This document shows positions 25,826 through 35,479 of a stretch of 64,000 nucleotides of DNA, in pieces. The stretch's first letter is position 1. Every line of letters starts with the position of its first letter. The notes below the pieces were generated by a model. That model did not search any database. It saw only the letters and a list, made by a program, of their open reading frames with translations, and was not told the origin of the DNA. This stretch comes from Pseudoalteromonas fuliginea (GTDB lineage Bacteria; Pseudomonadota; Gammaproteobacteria; Enterobacterales; Alteromonadaceae). The translations under genes and the position numbers were made by a program. The stretch lies in NCBI RefSeq assembly GCF_000690055.1, contig NZ_JJNZ01000008.1, positions 141,477 through 205,476 on the forward strand, written 5' to 3'.

Positions 25826-26284
25826 TGGCAGAATTGTGAATAAATGTATAAATTTTTCATAAAACATCTATAAAAGCGACTTATGTTGTTACTTAACCTG
25901 AACTCCGGTTAAGAGATTTACTAATATAGTGAACCATGGTGATATTTAAATTTATTTTTTTTAGCCCGATATTCTCAATAAAAACAAGGCGAATTTACGC
26001 CTCAATAGCTGGCCTGTTGCAAGTAAATTCAACGCAGTTAGCGCTGAAAATAACTATTCGAGATAGATTTATTATCCAGTTATCAAATTAATTAACGCAA
26101 CCACAGTTCGGGTTTATCTACATAAAGCTTATCAAAAAATTTCGTTATACATTTATAGCCTTCTGACTTAATCTCGTAAAATGATAAAGTTAAACAACAA
26201 AATCATTCTGTTAATTAGATAAATTGTTTTTATGCTACTACAATTAAAGTGAATTAACATTTAAACAACAAGTAGGAAACATAC

Positions 26285-27424
26285 ATGAATAAGCTATCAG
26301 TAGCAGTAGCGGTTTGTTGCGCGCTTGCAACAAACTATGTAAATGCCGAAGTAAGAATTAATGGCTTTGCATCAATTATAGGCGGTAAAAGTCTAGATAG
26401 TGAGCAAACTATTTATGGTTATGACGACGACATATCATTTAAAAATGAAAGTGTTTTTGCATTACAATTATCAGCGGATTTACAAGAGAAATTAACAGCC
26501 ACTGCACAGATTGTTGCTCGTGGTGACAATGATTTTGATGCCGATTTTGAATGGGCTTATTTAACATATCAATTAAACGATGAAATACAAATAAGCGCAG
26601 GTAAAATGCGAGCTCCATTTTATAAGTACTCTGACTTTTTAGACGTAGGCTATGCATACAGATGGGTACGCCCCCCACAATCAGTATATAGCATTGCTTT
26701 TTCAACATATGAAGGATTAAGCTTGCTATATGATACTCAGATGGGTGATTGGGACTCTTCATTACAACTTATTTATGGATCGTATGATGGAAACCTCAAC
26801 GGCTCTGCTTCTAAAACTATATTAAATGATTTTACTGGTATTAACTGGTCTGTAACACGAGACTGGTTTAGTGCGCGAGTAGCATATTTACAGGCAGAGT
26901 CATCTACAGAGCTATCAACCGATAGCTCACTATATGGCTTATTAGCGACATTGAACGAAAATGGTCTTGTCGAGCAAGCAAAAAGTTTAGATATAGATGA
27001 AGAAGATGCACGGTTTTACGCTTTAGGCTTTTCTATAGATTATAATGATGTGCTTTTTGATGCTGAATACACTAAGTTAAACCCAGGTGACAGCCTACTA
27101 CCAGAAGAAACACAATACTATGCATCTATCGGTTATCGAATGGATGAAATAATTGTTCATTTTACTTATGAAGATAATGATGATGCTAATGACTCATCAA
27201 GCTATGATCAAATACCAGAGATCCCTGCACTAAACGCTGCAATTAATGGCTCTTTTGATGCATTCAATGCCCAAGATAATGTCTATACAATAGGTGTTCG
27301 TTATGATTTTCATCCTTCAGCAGCCTTTAAAATTGACTTCAGCCGATATGAAAATAACATAACAGACACTGAAACTGAAACTGAAACTGATGTTGTTGCT
27401 GTCGGCGTTGATTTAGTATTTTAA
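26285..27424 (+). CDS. Outer-membrane beta-barrel porin-like protein, copy 1
   Basis: 379 residues. Signal peptide ending NAEVRINGF; the rest alternates in short amphipathic strands and ends in a C-terminal aromatic (VDLVF), typical of outer-membrane barrels. Motifs shared with its paralogue at 28228 include GFASI-GGKSLDS, KMR-PFY-YSDF and YAYRWVRPPQSVY. It sits 12 bp before a PstS-like small periplasmic protein, and this pair is duplicated downstream. A role in anion or phosphate uptake is suggested only by the partner. SD AGGAA. Confidence 0.85.
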   Translation: MNKLSVAVAVCCALATNYVNAEVRINGFASIIGGKSLDSEQTIYGYDDDISFKNESVFALQLSADLQEKLTATAQIVARGDNDFDADFEWAYLTYQLNDEIQISAGKMRAPFYKYSDFLDVGYAYRWVRPPQSVYSIAFSTYEGLSLLYDTQMGDWDSSLQLIYGSYDGNLNGSASKTILNDFTGINWSVTRDWFSARVAYLQAESSTELSTDSSLYGLLATLNENGLVEQAKSLDIDEEDARFYALGFSIDYNDVLFDAEYTKLNPGDSLLPEETQYYASIGYRMDEIIVHFTYEDNDDANDSSSYDQIPEIPALNAAINGSFDAFNAQDNVYTIGVRYDFHPSAAFKIDFSRYENNITDTETETETDVVAVGVDLVF

Positions 27425-27436
27425 TTGGAGCAAATG

Positions 27437-27844
27437 ATGAAAAAAATTATTTTAGCTGGCGTATTTTCATTGTGCTCAATCAGCACCTTTGCAGAAGTAG
27501 CCGTTATTATTAATCCGAGCAACGCAAGTAATATTGATGCGGACACAATCAAAAAGATCTACTTAGGAAAAAGTAAGTCATTTGACAATGGAACAAAGGT
27601 CAATCCGGTAAATCAAAATGACAATGCAATAGCCGACGAATTTAATGATAAAGTTGTTGGAAAATCGAGTAACCAACTTAATGCGTACTGGTCGAAACTT
27701 ATATTTACAGGCAAAGGAACTCCCCCTGTAAAATTAGATAACGACCAAGCAGTGCTAGATTTTGTAGCAGCAAATGGTGATGCTATAGGTTATGTCGAAA
27801 GTGGGAAAGTAAATGATAAAGTCAAGGTCGTTGGAAAGTTTTGA
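27437..27844 (+). CDS. Short PstS-like periplasmic binding protein, copy 1
   Basis: 135 residues from ATG 27437, six bases after GGAG; ATG 27434 and TTG 27425 are in frame but badly spaced. Signal peptide ending STFAEVAV; then the compact PBP-like segment with DADTIKKIYLGKSKSF, LNAYWSKLIFTGKG and GDAIGYVESGKV, as in the phosphate-ABC-transporter substrate-binding family but only half its usual length and with no permease or ATPase gene near. About 84 percent identical to the copy at 29386 (roughly 22 differences in 135). Confidence 0.85.
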   Translation: MKKIILAGVFSLCSISTFAEVAVIINPSNASNIDADTIKKIYLGKSKSFDNGTKVNPVNQNDNAIADEFNDKVVGKSSNQLNAYWSKLIFTGKGTPPVKLDNDQAVLDFVAANGDAIGYVESGKVNDKVKVVGKF

Positions 27845-28227
27845 GACTAACCTTATTGTTAAGTGCTTATCCGATATAAAACAGCGTTAGCAATACACAT
27901 ATTTAAAATATGAATTAACAAAAAATACAAAAATTGTAACTTAGCCTGCTAAGTTACAATTTTTTTTGTCATTGAATGACCTTCCATTTTCAACTAATTA
28001 AAACCTCAATAATCCCAACAATATTAATCGTCAATACTTATCCTGTGTCGGGAGTCACATTATTAATATAAAAAATAACAACAATTCGTATAATTATTAT
28101 TATCACCTTTAAAAAGAAGCGCTTATATTTTATATAATAATATAAACGTCTCTATTTATTAGATATATTTTAAATAAGTACCTATAATGAAAATGAAATC
28201 AACATTTAAATTAAACAGGAAATACAT
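27845..28227. other. Intergenic region between the two porin/PBP pairs
   Basis: 383 bases. It holds the terminator at 27929-27968 and a second AT-rich promoter area; the last 30 bases (AACATTTAAA..AGGAAATACAT) resemble those before porin copy 1, so the duplicated unit included the proximal leader. Confidence 0.6.
27929..27968 (+). terminator. Terminator after porin/PBP pair 1
   Basis: AAATTGTAACTTAG / CTAAGTTACAATTT, a perfect 14-bp stem with loop CCTG and a run of T. Confidence 0.92.
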
Positions 28228-29373
28228 ATGAAAAAGCTATCTGTAGCAGTAGCGGTATGTGCAGCTTTAGTATCAAGTTATACAAGTGCTGAAGTACGAA
28301 TAAATGGATTTGCATCAATTGTTGGCGGAAAAAGCCTAGATAGTGATAGCACATTATATGGGTATGACGACAACATTTCGTTTAAAAACGAAAGTGTATT
28401 TGCGCTGCAGTTATCTGCGGATTTGCAAGATAAGTTAAGCGCAACAGCTCAAATTGTAGCCCGTGGTGATAATGATTTCGACGCGGAGTTTGAGTGGGCA
28501 TATGTTACTTATGAGTTTTCAGATGAGTTGCAGTTAAGCGCAGGTAAAATGCGAGTTCCTTTTTACCGTTATTCTGACTTTATTGATGTAGGCTATGCCT
28601 ATAGATGGGTTAGGCCTCCACAATCTGTTTACAATATTCCATTTTCAACTTATGAAGGCTTAAGTCTACTCCACAATACTCAATTAGGTGATTGGGATTC
28701 AACCCTACAGGTTATTTACGGTGGTTTTGATGGTGAAATTGATGCTGTAAGTGCTAACGATAAAGCCGAGTTAAACAATTTTGCAGGTATAAACTGGACA
28801 ATGTCACGCGATTGGTTAAGCCTTCGTGCAGCTTACTTAGTTGCTGAAACCTCTTTTGAGCTTGATTCAAATGACTCAACAGGCGCAGCATTGAACGGCC
28901 TGGAAGATATACTTAGAGCAAGTAATTTGACTAGCCTAGCGGATGATATAGCTATTGATGAAGATAATAGCACATTCATTGGTTTAGGTTTTTCAATTGA
29001 CTACAACGACATTTTGTTTGATGCAGAATACACACAGCTTGAAGTTGAGAACAGTATTTTAGCTGAGCAATCTCAATATTATGCATCAGTAGGTTACAGA
29101 TTAGATGACGTTATTATTCATTTCACCTATGAAGACAATGACGATAAACATGATTCTTCTCGTTTTGATAAAATTCAAGCGATTCCAAGTCTTAATGCCG
29201 CAGTGAATGGCGCTTTAGAAGGTGTTCGTGCACAAAGTAATGTTTACACTATTGGTGCTCGATACGACTTCCACCCTTCTGCTGCATTTAAAATAGATTT
29301 TAGTCGATTTGAAGATGACATAACAGATACAGAAACTGATGTTATTGCTGTAGGCATAGACCTAGTATTTTAA
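28228..29373 (+). CDS. Outer-membrane beta-barrel porin-like protein, copy 2
   Basis: 381 residues, closely similar over its whole length to the protein at 26285. Signal peptide ending SAEVRINGF, terminal aromatic residue (IDLVF). The most divergent part is the middle (about residues 170-240), where copy 2 has a different loop (DSNDSTGAALNGLEDI), consistent with surface-loop variation. Followed after 12 bp by PBP copy 2. SD AGGAAAT. Confidence 0.85.
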   Translation: MKKLSVAVAVCAALVSSYTSAEVRINGFASIVGGKSLDSDSTLYGYDDNISFKNESVFALQLSADLQDKLSATAQIVARGDNDFDAEFEWAYVTYEFSDELQLSAGKMRVPFYRYSDFIDVGYAYRWVRPPQSVYNIPFSTYEGLSLLHNTQLGDWDSTLQVIYGGFDGEIDAVSANDKAELNNFAGINWTMSRDWLSLRAAYLVAETSFELDSNDSTGAALNGLEDILRASNLTSLADDIAIDEDNSTFIGLGFSIDYNDILFDAEYTQLEVENSILAEQSQYYASVGYRLDDVIIHFTYEDNDDKHDSSRFDKIQAIPSLNAAVNGALEGVRAQSNVYTIGARYDFHPSAAFKIDFSRFEDDITDTETDVIAVGIDLVF

Positions 29374-29385
29374 TTGGAGCAAACC

Positions 29386-29793
29386 ATGAAGAAGTTAATT
29401 TTAGCCAGTGCACTAACATTATGCTCAATCAGCGCCTCTGCTGAGGTAGCTGTTATCGTAAATGCGAGTAATACAAGTAACCTTGATGCAGATACAATCA
29501 AAAAGATTTATTTAGGTAAAAGTAAATCATTTGATAATGGTGCGAAAGTGAATCCAGTAAACCAAAATGGCAATAGTGTTGCCGATGAGTTTAATGATAA
29601 GGTTGTTGGTAAATCGAGTAGTCAGCTCAATGCCTATTGGTCAAAGCTGGTATTTACAGGTAAAGGAACCCCTCCTGAAAAGCTAGATAATGATCAAGCA
29701 GTACTCGACTTTGTTGCAGCAAACAACGACGCAATAGGTTATGTTGATAGTGCAAAGGTCAATGATAGCGTAAAGGTAGTTGGTAAATTTTAA
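29386..29793 (+). CDS. Short PstS-like periplasmic binding protein, copy 2
   Basis: 135 residues from ATG 29386, with GGAG six bases upstream (the in-frame TTG 29374 overlaps the SD and is rejected). Same layout as the copy at 27437: signal peptide ending SASAEVAV, DADTIKKIYLGKSKSF, LNAYWSKLVFTGKG, NDAIGYVDSAKV. Second gene of the duplicated pair. Ends 82 bp before the convergent chemoreceptor gene. Confidence 0.85.
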   Translation: MKKLILASALTLCSISASAEVAVIVNASNTSNLDADTIKKIYLGKSKSFDNGAKVNPVNQNGNSVADEFNDKVVGKSSSQLNAYWSKLVFTGKGTPPEKLDNDQAVLDFVAANNDAIGYVDSAKVNDSVKVVGKF

Positions 29794-29806
29794 TTTACTG
29801 ATGAAT

Positions 29807-29843
29807 AAAAAAACCACAATTATTTTTAATTGTGGTTTTTTTG
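29807..29843. terminator. Bidirectional terminator, pair 2 / chemoreceptor
   Basis: AAACCACAATTA / TAATTGTGGTTT with a short loop and flanking A and T runs; serves both convergent genes. Confidence 0.9.
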
Positions 29844-29874
29844 TTTTAATAAATATAGTTACTTAAAAGTATTA

Positions 29875-31500
29875 CTACTCTATTCTAAATTTAGCTGTTG
29901 CATCTAATAAGTTATCTGATAGGTAATGAAGGTTTTTAGCAACATCACGTGCTGCCAATAATGAGTCCATGGTATCCTCAAACGATACGTGCATATTCGA
30001 TACGTTTTCTACTACCATTGCAGCTACAGAGGTTTGTTCTTCCGTAGCAGCAGCTATTTGAGAGTTCATTCCATTTATTTCGAGCATTTGCTCTGCAATT
30101 TTTTCAATAGAAATCCCTGTTTTTTCTGCTGCGGTCGCATTATCAGTAGCCATGTCTCTTGCCGAAGTCATCGCTGTCACAGATTCATTAGCAGCCGTTG
30201 TTAATGCACCTAATAACTCGCGTATTTCATTGGTCGAATGTGCTGTACGAGATGCTAATTCTCGAACTTCATCAGCTACAACAGCAAAACCACGGCCATG
30301 CTCACCAGCACGAGCTGCCTCAATGGCGGCGTTAAGTGCAAGTAAATTAGTTTGATCTGCAATAGAAGTAATTACATTCAATATTTGTGATACATTTTTT
30401 GTATCATCCGCCAGTTTATTTATTGTAGTAGCAGCTTGGTTTATTTCATTACTAAGCGTGCGAGATGCAGTTACTGACATCTGTACTTGAGTTCTGCTTT
30501 GTTCGACCTCTTTTTCTGCTGTTTCAGCAGCATGGGAAGCACTAGCGGCTGATTGAGAGATATCACCAACGCTTTGCTTCATTTCTTCCATTGATTGCTT
30601 AACAATTTCAGCATCGGTAGTTTGTTTCGTTGTGGCACGCTCAGCTTGCTCCATCCCCTGAACAAGTCGCGTAGAATTTTCCATCAAAGGTTCGCACACG
30701 GCAATAACCTCAAGTACAGTTTCTCTAAGCAGAGTAATAAACGCATTAAAGTTAATTGATACTTGCCCTATTTCATCTTCAGAGCTTACTTTTAATTGTG
30801 TACTAAGAGAGCCTTTACCGCTTGCTAATAAGCTTAAGTTATTTGCAGCATCACTAGCTGACGAGCCAATCCCTCTGGCAATCCAGACGGCCATAAATAA
30901 TAGTAATATTAACGATACGACGGATACGACTAGCATTAAAGTTAATGCATAGTCAGAACGATCTTTGGTACTAGTAACAAGTTCAAAAAAACGATTGTCT
31001 GCTTTTTGTTGCGCACTTTTAAAATTACTTAAGACCTCGTTATAAAGAGATGTTTTTAACTGAGCTTGCTGTTGAATTTTACTAAAATCAGCAGTGCCAC
31101 TAACCATCCCATTGGCAATAATCGAAGATATTTCTTCATAATTAGCTAACTGCTTTTTTGTCTCACTGTTTATATAGGATTCATTTATCTGTTCAATTAA
31201 ATTAATATTCGTTTCTAACAATTTATAAGTGTCACTTGCTTTAACAACAAGGTCTTGCTCACCGAATGTGACAGCTTGAGTATAAAGCTCGTCTAACTTT
31301 TCTAAAGTACTAACATTTTCTGAAGTAAGCTTAACAACCTTGTATGTAGAGCTCTCCATTTCATTAAGTGATATCCTATTATCATTCATTGCAAAATAAT
31401 TGATCAGAACGATCGCTAAAAAAGCCAAAACTGCAATACATGTTATTGCATGTATTTTTTTAGTTATGCTTAGGTTTTGAAAAGAGAAGCCTGCGGCCAT
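29875..31500 (-). CDS. Methyl-accepting chemotaxis protein
   Basis: 541 residues. TM1 about 15-34 ([18 protein letters not shown]), a periplasmic helical domain of about 150 residues (four-helix-bundle type), TM2 about 187-208 ([20 protein letters not shown]), HAMP, and a complete signalling domain with the conserved hairpin tip ([20 protein letters not shown] and [17 protein letters not shown]). No CheR-binding pentapeptide at the C-terminus. The ligand is unknown; being beside the porin/PBP pairs makes a functional link to their substrate conceivable, but it is convergently transcribed. Confidence 0.93.
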   Translation of the reverse strand: MAAGFSFQNLSITKKIHAITCIAVLAFLAIVLINYFAMNDNRISLNEMESSTYKVVKLTSENVSTLEKLDELYTQAVTFGEQDLVVKASDTYKLLETNINLIEQINESYINSETKKQLANYEEISSIIANGMVSGTADFSKIQQQAQLKTSLYNEVLSNFKSAQQKADNRFFELVTSTKDRSDYALTLMLVVSVVSLILLLFMAVWIARGIGSSASDAANNLSLLASGKGSLSTQLKVSSEDEIGQVSINFNAFITLLRETVLEVIAVCEPLMENSTRLVQGMEQAERATTKQTTDAEIVKQSMEEMKQSVGDISQSAASASHAAETAEKEVEQSRTQVQMSVTASRTLSNEINQAATTINKLADDTKNVSQILNVITSIADQTNLLALNAAIEAARAGEHGRGFAVVADEVRELASRTAHSTNEIRELLGALTTAANESVTAMTSARDMATDNATAAEKTGISIEKIAEQMLEINGMNSQIAAATEEQTSVAAMVVENVSNMHVSFEDTMDSLLAARDVAKNLHYLSDNLLDATAKFRIE

Positions 31501-31670
31501 ATTGATTACCTTATTTTATTGTCTATAACTATTATCGGCTTAATAACCATAAGTGTTAACTATATTTGTAATATTTCTAGTTTTTTTGTGATTTTTCGCG
31601 AATTTATAAGAAATAATGTAAAAACAGGCTTGAATAGTTCGAAAAACAATCAAAATTATTTTTATTAAAA

Positions 31671-31700
31671 AAAAACCAGTAACATTGCTGTTACTGGCTT
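31671..31700 (-). terminator. Terminator of the secG-tRNA-Leu transcript
   Basis: On the reverse strand CCAGTAACA / TGTTACTGG with a 4-nt loop is followed by a long T run, nine bases after the tRNA 3' end. Confidence 0.88.
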
Positions 31701-31708
31701 ATTAAATT

Positions 31709-31793
31709 TGGTGCGGATGGGGGGACTTGAACCCCCACGCCCTAAAGCACCACCCCCTCAAGGTGGCGTGTCTACCAATTCCACCACATCCGC
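31709..31793 (-). tRNA. leuU: tRNA-Leu (anticodon GAG)
   Basis: 85 nt including an encoded CCA. Acceptor GCGGATG pairs with CATCCGC; D-arm GGTAGAC; anticodon stem CCACC/GGTGG with loop TTGAGGG, giving anticodon GAG; a class II variable arm; T-loop GTTCAAGTC. It lies downstream of secG, as leuU does in E. coli. Confidence 0.95.
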
Positions 31794-31872
31794 ATTTCAA
31801 GCTTTCGCTTAAGTGTTAAACTTAATGATTTAAATGAGGAATATAAATCGTCTAACATTTATTTAAGTTAAA

Positions 31873-32226
31873 TTAATTTGGTACGTCAGAGCTTTTCTCT
31901 TTCGTAGATGTTACAGGAACATCCTCTTCTACAGGAGACACTGTTTCAACTGCAGGCGCTGCTTCTAGATTTTCCCATTCGTCAGTCTTTTTAATTTGAC
32001 CCGCAGTAAGGTTACCTAAAACAATGCTTAAAACAAAAAATACAGTTGCCAAACTTGTCGTTGTTTTCGTCATGAAATTACCAGCACCTGACGATCCAAA
32101 AACAGTAGCAGACGCACCGGCACCAAATGAAGAGCCCATATCTGCGCCTTTACCTTGTTGGATTAAAACCATACCAACTAATGCCAAGGCAACAACTAAA
32201 TAAACTACTAATAAAATTTCGTACAT
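31873..32226 (-). CDS. secG: Preprotein translocase subunit SecG
   Basis: 117 residues from ATG 32226 (MYEILLVVYL), with AGGAA upstream. Two membrane segments (about 3-22 and 53-73), the SecG motif VLIQQGKGADMGSSFGAGAS between them, and an acidic, variable C-terminal tail. Part of the SecYEG channel that exports unfolded proteins. Begins 1 bp after the tpiA stop, so co-transcribed, and followed by tRNA-Leu. Confidence 0.95.
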   Translation of the reverse strand: MYEILLVVYLVVALALVGMVLIQQGKGADMGSSFGAGASATVFGSSGAGNFMTKTTTSLATVFFVLSIVLGNLTAGQIKKTDEWENLEAAPAVETVSPVEEDVPVTSTKEKSSDVPN

Positions 32227-32227
32227 C

Positions 32228-32977
32228 TTATACGGTTCCTTCTGCACTTTTACAAATTGCAATAAATGAATCTGCTTTTAGACTAGCACCACCAATTAGG
32301 CCACCGTCTATATCTGTTTGTGCAAATAATAATTCGCTATTTTTTTCATTAACGCTACCACCATATAAGATGGTAAGCCCTTGTGCTAAATTGCCATCTA
32401 ATGAAGCAATTTTATCACGGATAAATTTGTGAACGTTTTGTGCCTGTTCTGGCGATGCAGTTTTACCTGTGCCGATGGCCCAAACGGGTTCGTATGCTAT
32501 CACAGAATCTTTTAGTGCCGCTACACCTAATTTATTAATTATTGCATCAATTTGTGTAGAAACGACAAGCTCAGTTTTACCATTTTCTTGCTCTGTTTCA
32601 CTTTCACCCACACATAAGATTGGAATGAGACCAACATTTTGAGCTCGAGCAAATTTTTCAGCGACCGTAGTATTACTTTCATTATAAATACTACGTCGTT
32701 CTGAATGACCTACTAGCACGTACTTCGCGCCTAAATCTTTAATAAGTTTCGCATCAACTTCACCGGTAAAGGCGCCTGGTTCGTTTTCAGAAACAGTTTG
32801 CGCTCCTGTACAGACTCCGGTTAAAACCATTGATGATACTAATGGGAAAGGGGGAAATAAGACAATGTCTATCTCTTTTGATTTAACATTGTTGATGGCA
32901 CCAGACATTTCTTTAATTAGCTCTAACGAACCGTTCATTTTCCAGTTGCCTGCGACCATTGGCTTGCGTATTGCCAT
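32228..32977 (-). CDS. tpiA: Triosephosphate isomerase
   Basis: 249 residues from ATG 32977 (MAIRKPMVAGNWKMNG), with GGAG eight bases upstream. Interconverts dihydroxyacetone phosphate and glyceraldehyde 3-phosphate. The substrate lysine (GNWKMNG), electrophilic histidine (LVGHSERR), catalytic glutamate (AYEPVWAIGTG) and phosphate loop (ILYGGSVNEKN) are intact. The tpiA insertion between glmM and secG is common in gammaproteobacteria outside the enterics. Confidence 0.96.
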   Translation of the reverse strand: MAIRKPMVAGNWKMNGSLELIKEMSGAINNVKSKEIDIVLFPPFPLVSSMVLTGVCTGAQTVSENEPGAFTGEVDAKLIKDLGAKYVLVGHSERRSIYNESNTTVAEKFARAQNVGLIPILCVGESETEQENGKTELVVSTQIDAIINKLGVAALKDSVIAYEPVWAIGTGKTASPEQAQNVHKFIRDKIASLDGNLAQGLTILYGGSVNEKNSELLFAQTDIDGGLIGGASLKADSFIAICKSAEGTV

Positions 32978-33058
32978 TTTTCCACTCCACATTAGAAAGC
33001 GGGCGAGATATTAACTTTTCTCGCCCAAAGTTACAAGAGGTTATTGTTATCAATCAGT

Positions 33059-34399
33059 TTATTTGCTCATAGATTCGACAACTGTCGCAATTTTTTGCGC
33101 ACTATCGAGTACTATTTTTTCTTGTTCTGCTTCAACCATAACACGCACAACAGGCTCAGTACCTGATTTACGAAGTAAAACGCGCCCTTTATCGCCTAAG
33201 CTTTTCTCTACTTCGGCAACAGCTGCAAGGACCTCTGTTGTACTCGTTGGATCAGTTCCCGGTGTATAACGTACGTTAATCATTTTCATTGGGTATTTAG
33301 TAAAGCCTGCACCTAAGTCTTGTAGAGTACGGTTTTGTGCAACCATTGCAGCCAATACTTGTAGGCTTGAAATAATACCATCTCCGGTACTTATCAAATC
33401 TAGATTTAGAACATGGCCCGAGCTTTCCCCACCAATTTTCCAACCCTTCTGTTGCAGTAATTCCATAACGTAGCGATCGCCTACTTTACTACGTGCGAAC
33501 TCAATTCCTTTGGCTTTTAAAGCATTTTCAAGACCCATGTTAGACATAACAGTCCCAACTACGCCACCACCTAAGTTATCTTCTTGGGCTGCTTGACACG
33601 CAATTATATAAACTAGATCATCACCATCAAATACACGGCCATTATGATCAACCATCATAACGCGATCACCATCACCATCATAAGCAATACCTACGTCTGC
33701 TTTAAATTCAAGTACTTTACGTTTAAGTGTATCTACGTGTGTAGCACCACATTCATGATTTATGTTTACGCCATTTGGCTCACACGCATGGGTAATTACT
33801 TCAGCACCAAGTTCGCGCATAACAGAAGGAGCAATATGATATGTAGCACCATTAGCACAATCAACGACGACTTTGAGACCCTCTAATGACAAACCTTGTG
33901 GAAACTGACTTTTACAAAATTCTATGTAACGACCATCTGCACTGACTAAACGAGATGCTTTACCTAATTTATCAGATGCAACGCAAGTCATTGGCTCATC
34001 AAGCATCGCTTCTATTTGAAGCTCTACGGAATCAGCTAGCTTTAGGCCTTGTCCGTTAAAAAACTTAATACCATTATCGTAATAAGGGTTGTGTGATGCA
34101 CTAATTACAATTCCCGCTTCCGCACGAAACGTTTGCGCTAAATAGGCAACAGCAGGCGTTGGCATAGGGCCAAGTAACACGACGTCAATACCTGCGGCAA
34201 TTAACCCAGCTTCAAGTGCTGTTTCAAGCATATAACCTGAGATACGTGTATCTTTACCAATAATTACTTTTTTAGTGCCACCCAGAGATAAAACACGCCC
34301 TGCAGCCCAACCTAATTTCATAGCAAACTCTGGGTTAATAGGTGCTGTACCAACTAATCCACGCACTCCATCAGTGCCAAAATATTTTCTTTCTTTCAT
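33059..34399 (-). CDS. glmM: Phosphoglucosamine mutase
   Basis: 446 residues. Converts glucosamine-6-phosphate to glucosamine-1-phosphate for UDP-GlcNAc, peptidoglycan and LPS. The phosphoserine Ser102 lies in [12 protein letters not shown], the metal-binding loop is [11 protein letters not shown], and the sugar-binding GGESSGH and C-terminal phosphate-binding [14 protein letters not shown] motifs are present. Start overlaps the folP stop by 1 bp (TAATG), as in E. coli. Confidence 0.96.
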   Translation of the reverse strand: MKERKYFGTDGVRGLVGTAPINPEFAMKLGWAAGRVLSLGGTKKVIIGKDTRISGYMLETALEAGLIAAGIDVVLLGPMPTPAVAYLAQTFRAEAGIVISASHNPYYDNGIKFFNGQGLKLADSVELQIEAMLDEPMTCVASDKLGKASRLVSADGRYIEFCKSQFPQGLSLEGLKVVVDCANGATYHIAPSVMRELGAEVITHACEPNGVNINHECGATHVDTLKRKVLEFKADVGIAYDGDGDRVMMVDHNGRVFDGDDLVYIIACQAAQEDNLGGGVVGTVMSNMGLENALKAKGIEFARSKVGDRYVMELLQQKGWKIGGESSGHVLNLDLISTGDGIISSLQVLAAMVAQNRTLQDLGAGFTKYPMKMINVRYTPGTDPTSTTEVLAAVAEVEKSLGDKGRVLLRKSGTEPVVRVMVEAEQEKIVLDSAQKIATVVESMSK

Positions 34400-35244
34400 T
34401 ATTGTATTCCTTGTTCGCAGGCTCGTAATACACTAAGCACGTCTGCGGTTTCTTTTACGTCATGTACGCGAATAATTTTTGCGCCATTTTGCGCCGCGAT
34501 TAGCGCACCTGCTAAGCTACCTGCCAATCGCTCACTTGTTTCTCTATTTAATAAATTACCTATCATCGATTTACGAGATAAACCAGCCAATAATGGCAAA
34601 CCCAATTTATTAAAATCATTAAACTTAGCCAATATTTGATAGTTATGGTTAAGCGTTTTTCCAAATCCAAAACCGGGATCTAGGATAAGTCGTTCAAACT
34701 TAATCCCGGCTGTTTCACAGGCTTTAATACGTTGACTAAAAAACATATTTATATCTGCAAACAAATCATCATAATGAGGTGCACATTGCATACTGCGAGG
34801 TTGCCCTTGCATATGCATTAAACAAATTGCTACATCTTCATAGTGCGCAACCGTTTCTAACGCATCTAATTCTTGCAAAGCTCTTACATCGTTGACTATA
34901 TCAGCCCCTGCGAGTATTGCTTGTTCCATTACTTGCGCTTTACTGGTATCAATTGAAATAACGCAATCACTGTGCTCACGTATTGCTTTAATAGCGGGAA
35001 TTACGCGGGCAAGTTCATCTTTCAAACTCACATCTGGCGCGCCGGGGCGGGTAGATTCTCCGCCTATGTCTACAATTTTCGCACCATCATCCAGTAACTG
35101 CATTGCACGTTTCAGTGCTATTGTTGGGTCTAAAAACTGCCCACCATCAGAAAATGAATCCGGCGTTACATTTAATATTCCCATAATAACGGGCTTTTCA
35201 ATATTAAGCGTACGTCCTCTGGGAAGCTTTAATATGTTAGTCAT
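34399..35244 (-). CDS. folP: Dihydropteroate synthase
   Basis: 281 residues from ATG 35244 (an upstream TTG is in frame but unnecessary). Condenses p-aminobenzoate with hydroxymethyl-dihydropterin pyrophosphate in folate synthesis; the sulfonamide target. Visible motifs: [50 protein letters not shown] and the terminal RVHDV. Translationally coupled to glmM. Confidence 0.95.
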   Translation of the reverse strand: MTNILKLPRGRTLNIEKPVIMGILNVTPDSFSDGGQFLDPTIALKRAMQLLDDGAKIVDIGGESTRPGAPDVSLKDELARVIPAIKAIREHSDCVISIDTSKAQVMEQAILAGADIVNDVRALQELDALETVAHYEDVAICLMHMQGQPRSMQCAPHYDDLFADINMFFSQRIKACETAGIKFERLILDPGFGFGKTLNHNYQILAKFNDFNKLGLPLLAGLSRKSMIGNLLNRETSERLAGSLAGALIAAQNGAKIIRVHDVKETADVLSVLRACEQGIQ

Positions 35245-35337
35245 TGCCAACCTTTATTCTTTTTCCAATAAAATTAAATTAATGATCTATTATAGCGATA
35301 AGTAAATAGCTTAATTACAAGGCGGAATTATGATATA

Positions 35338-35403
35338 TAGTTATTCTATATAAATAATTTCTCAGCGAAGTTAGTGAGTTATTTAATTCGCTAGAATGAA
35401 CAT
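35338..35403 (+). repeat. Dispersed intergenic repeat, copy 2
   Basis: The sequence TAGTTATTCTATATAAATAA followed by GTGAGTTATTTAATTCGCTA aligns with 61821-61885 in the same orientation over about 65 bp with scattered differences. It lies between ftsH and folP. Confidence 0.55.
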
Positions 35404-35435
35404 CTATCAATAAAATTGGTATAAATAACTGATAC

Positions 35436-35462
35436 AAAAAAGCCCCGAAGTACGGGGCTTTC
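35436..35462 (-). terminator. Terminator of ftsH
   Basis: Reverse strand AAGCCCCG / CGGGGCTT, loop TACTT, followed by six T. It separates ftsH from folP, so folP-glmM-tpiA-secG likely has its own promoter. Confidence 0.9.
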
Positions 35463-35479
35463 ATTCGCTATTTTAACGA

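Larger units (their letters stand above)
25725..26284. other. Divergent intergenic region, TonB receptor / porin 1
   Basis: 560 bases without a supported gene. It contains the leader hairpin and -10 of the receptor (25777-25825), then AT-rich DNA, and at about 25985-26090 a stretch with inverted-repeat character (GGCGAATTTACGCC and GTTAGCGCTGAAAATAAC) that may be a diverged member of the dispersed repeat family. The porin SD (AGGAA) is at 26274. Confidence 0.5.

Noticed and set aside
27425..27436. TTG start for the first PstS-like protein
   Set aside because: It overlaps the SD (TTGGAG) and ATG 27437 has correct spacing; the same holds for the second copy.
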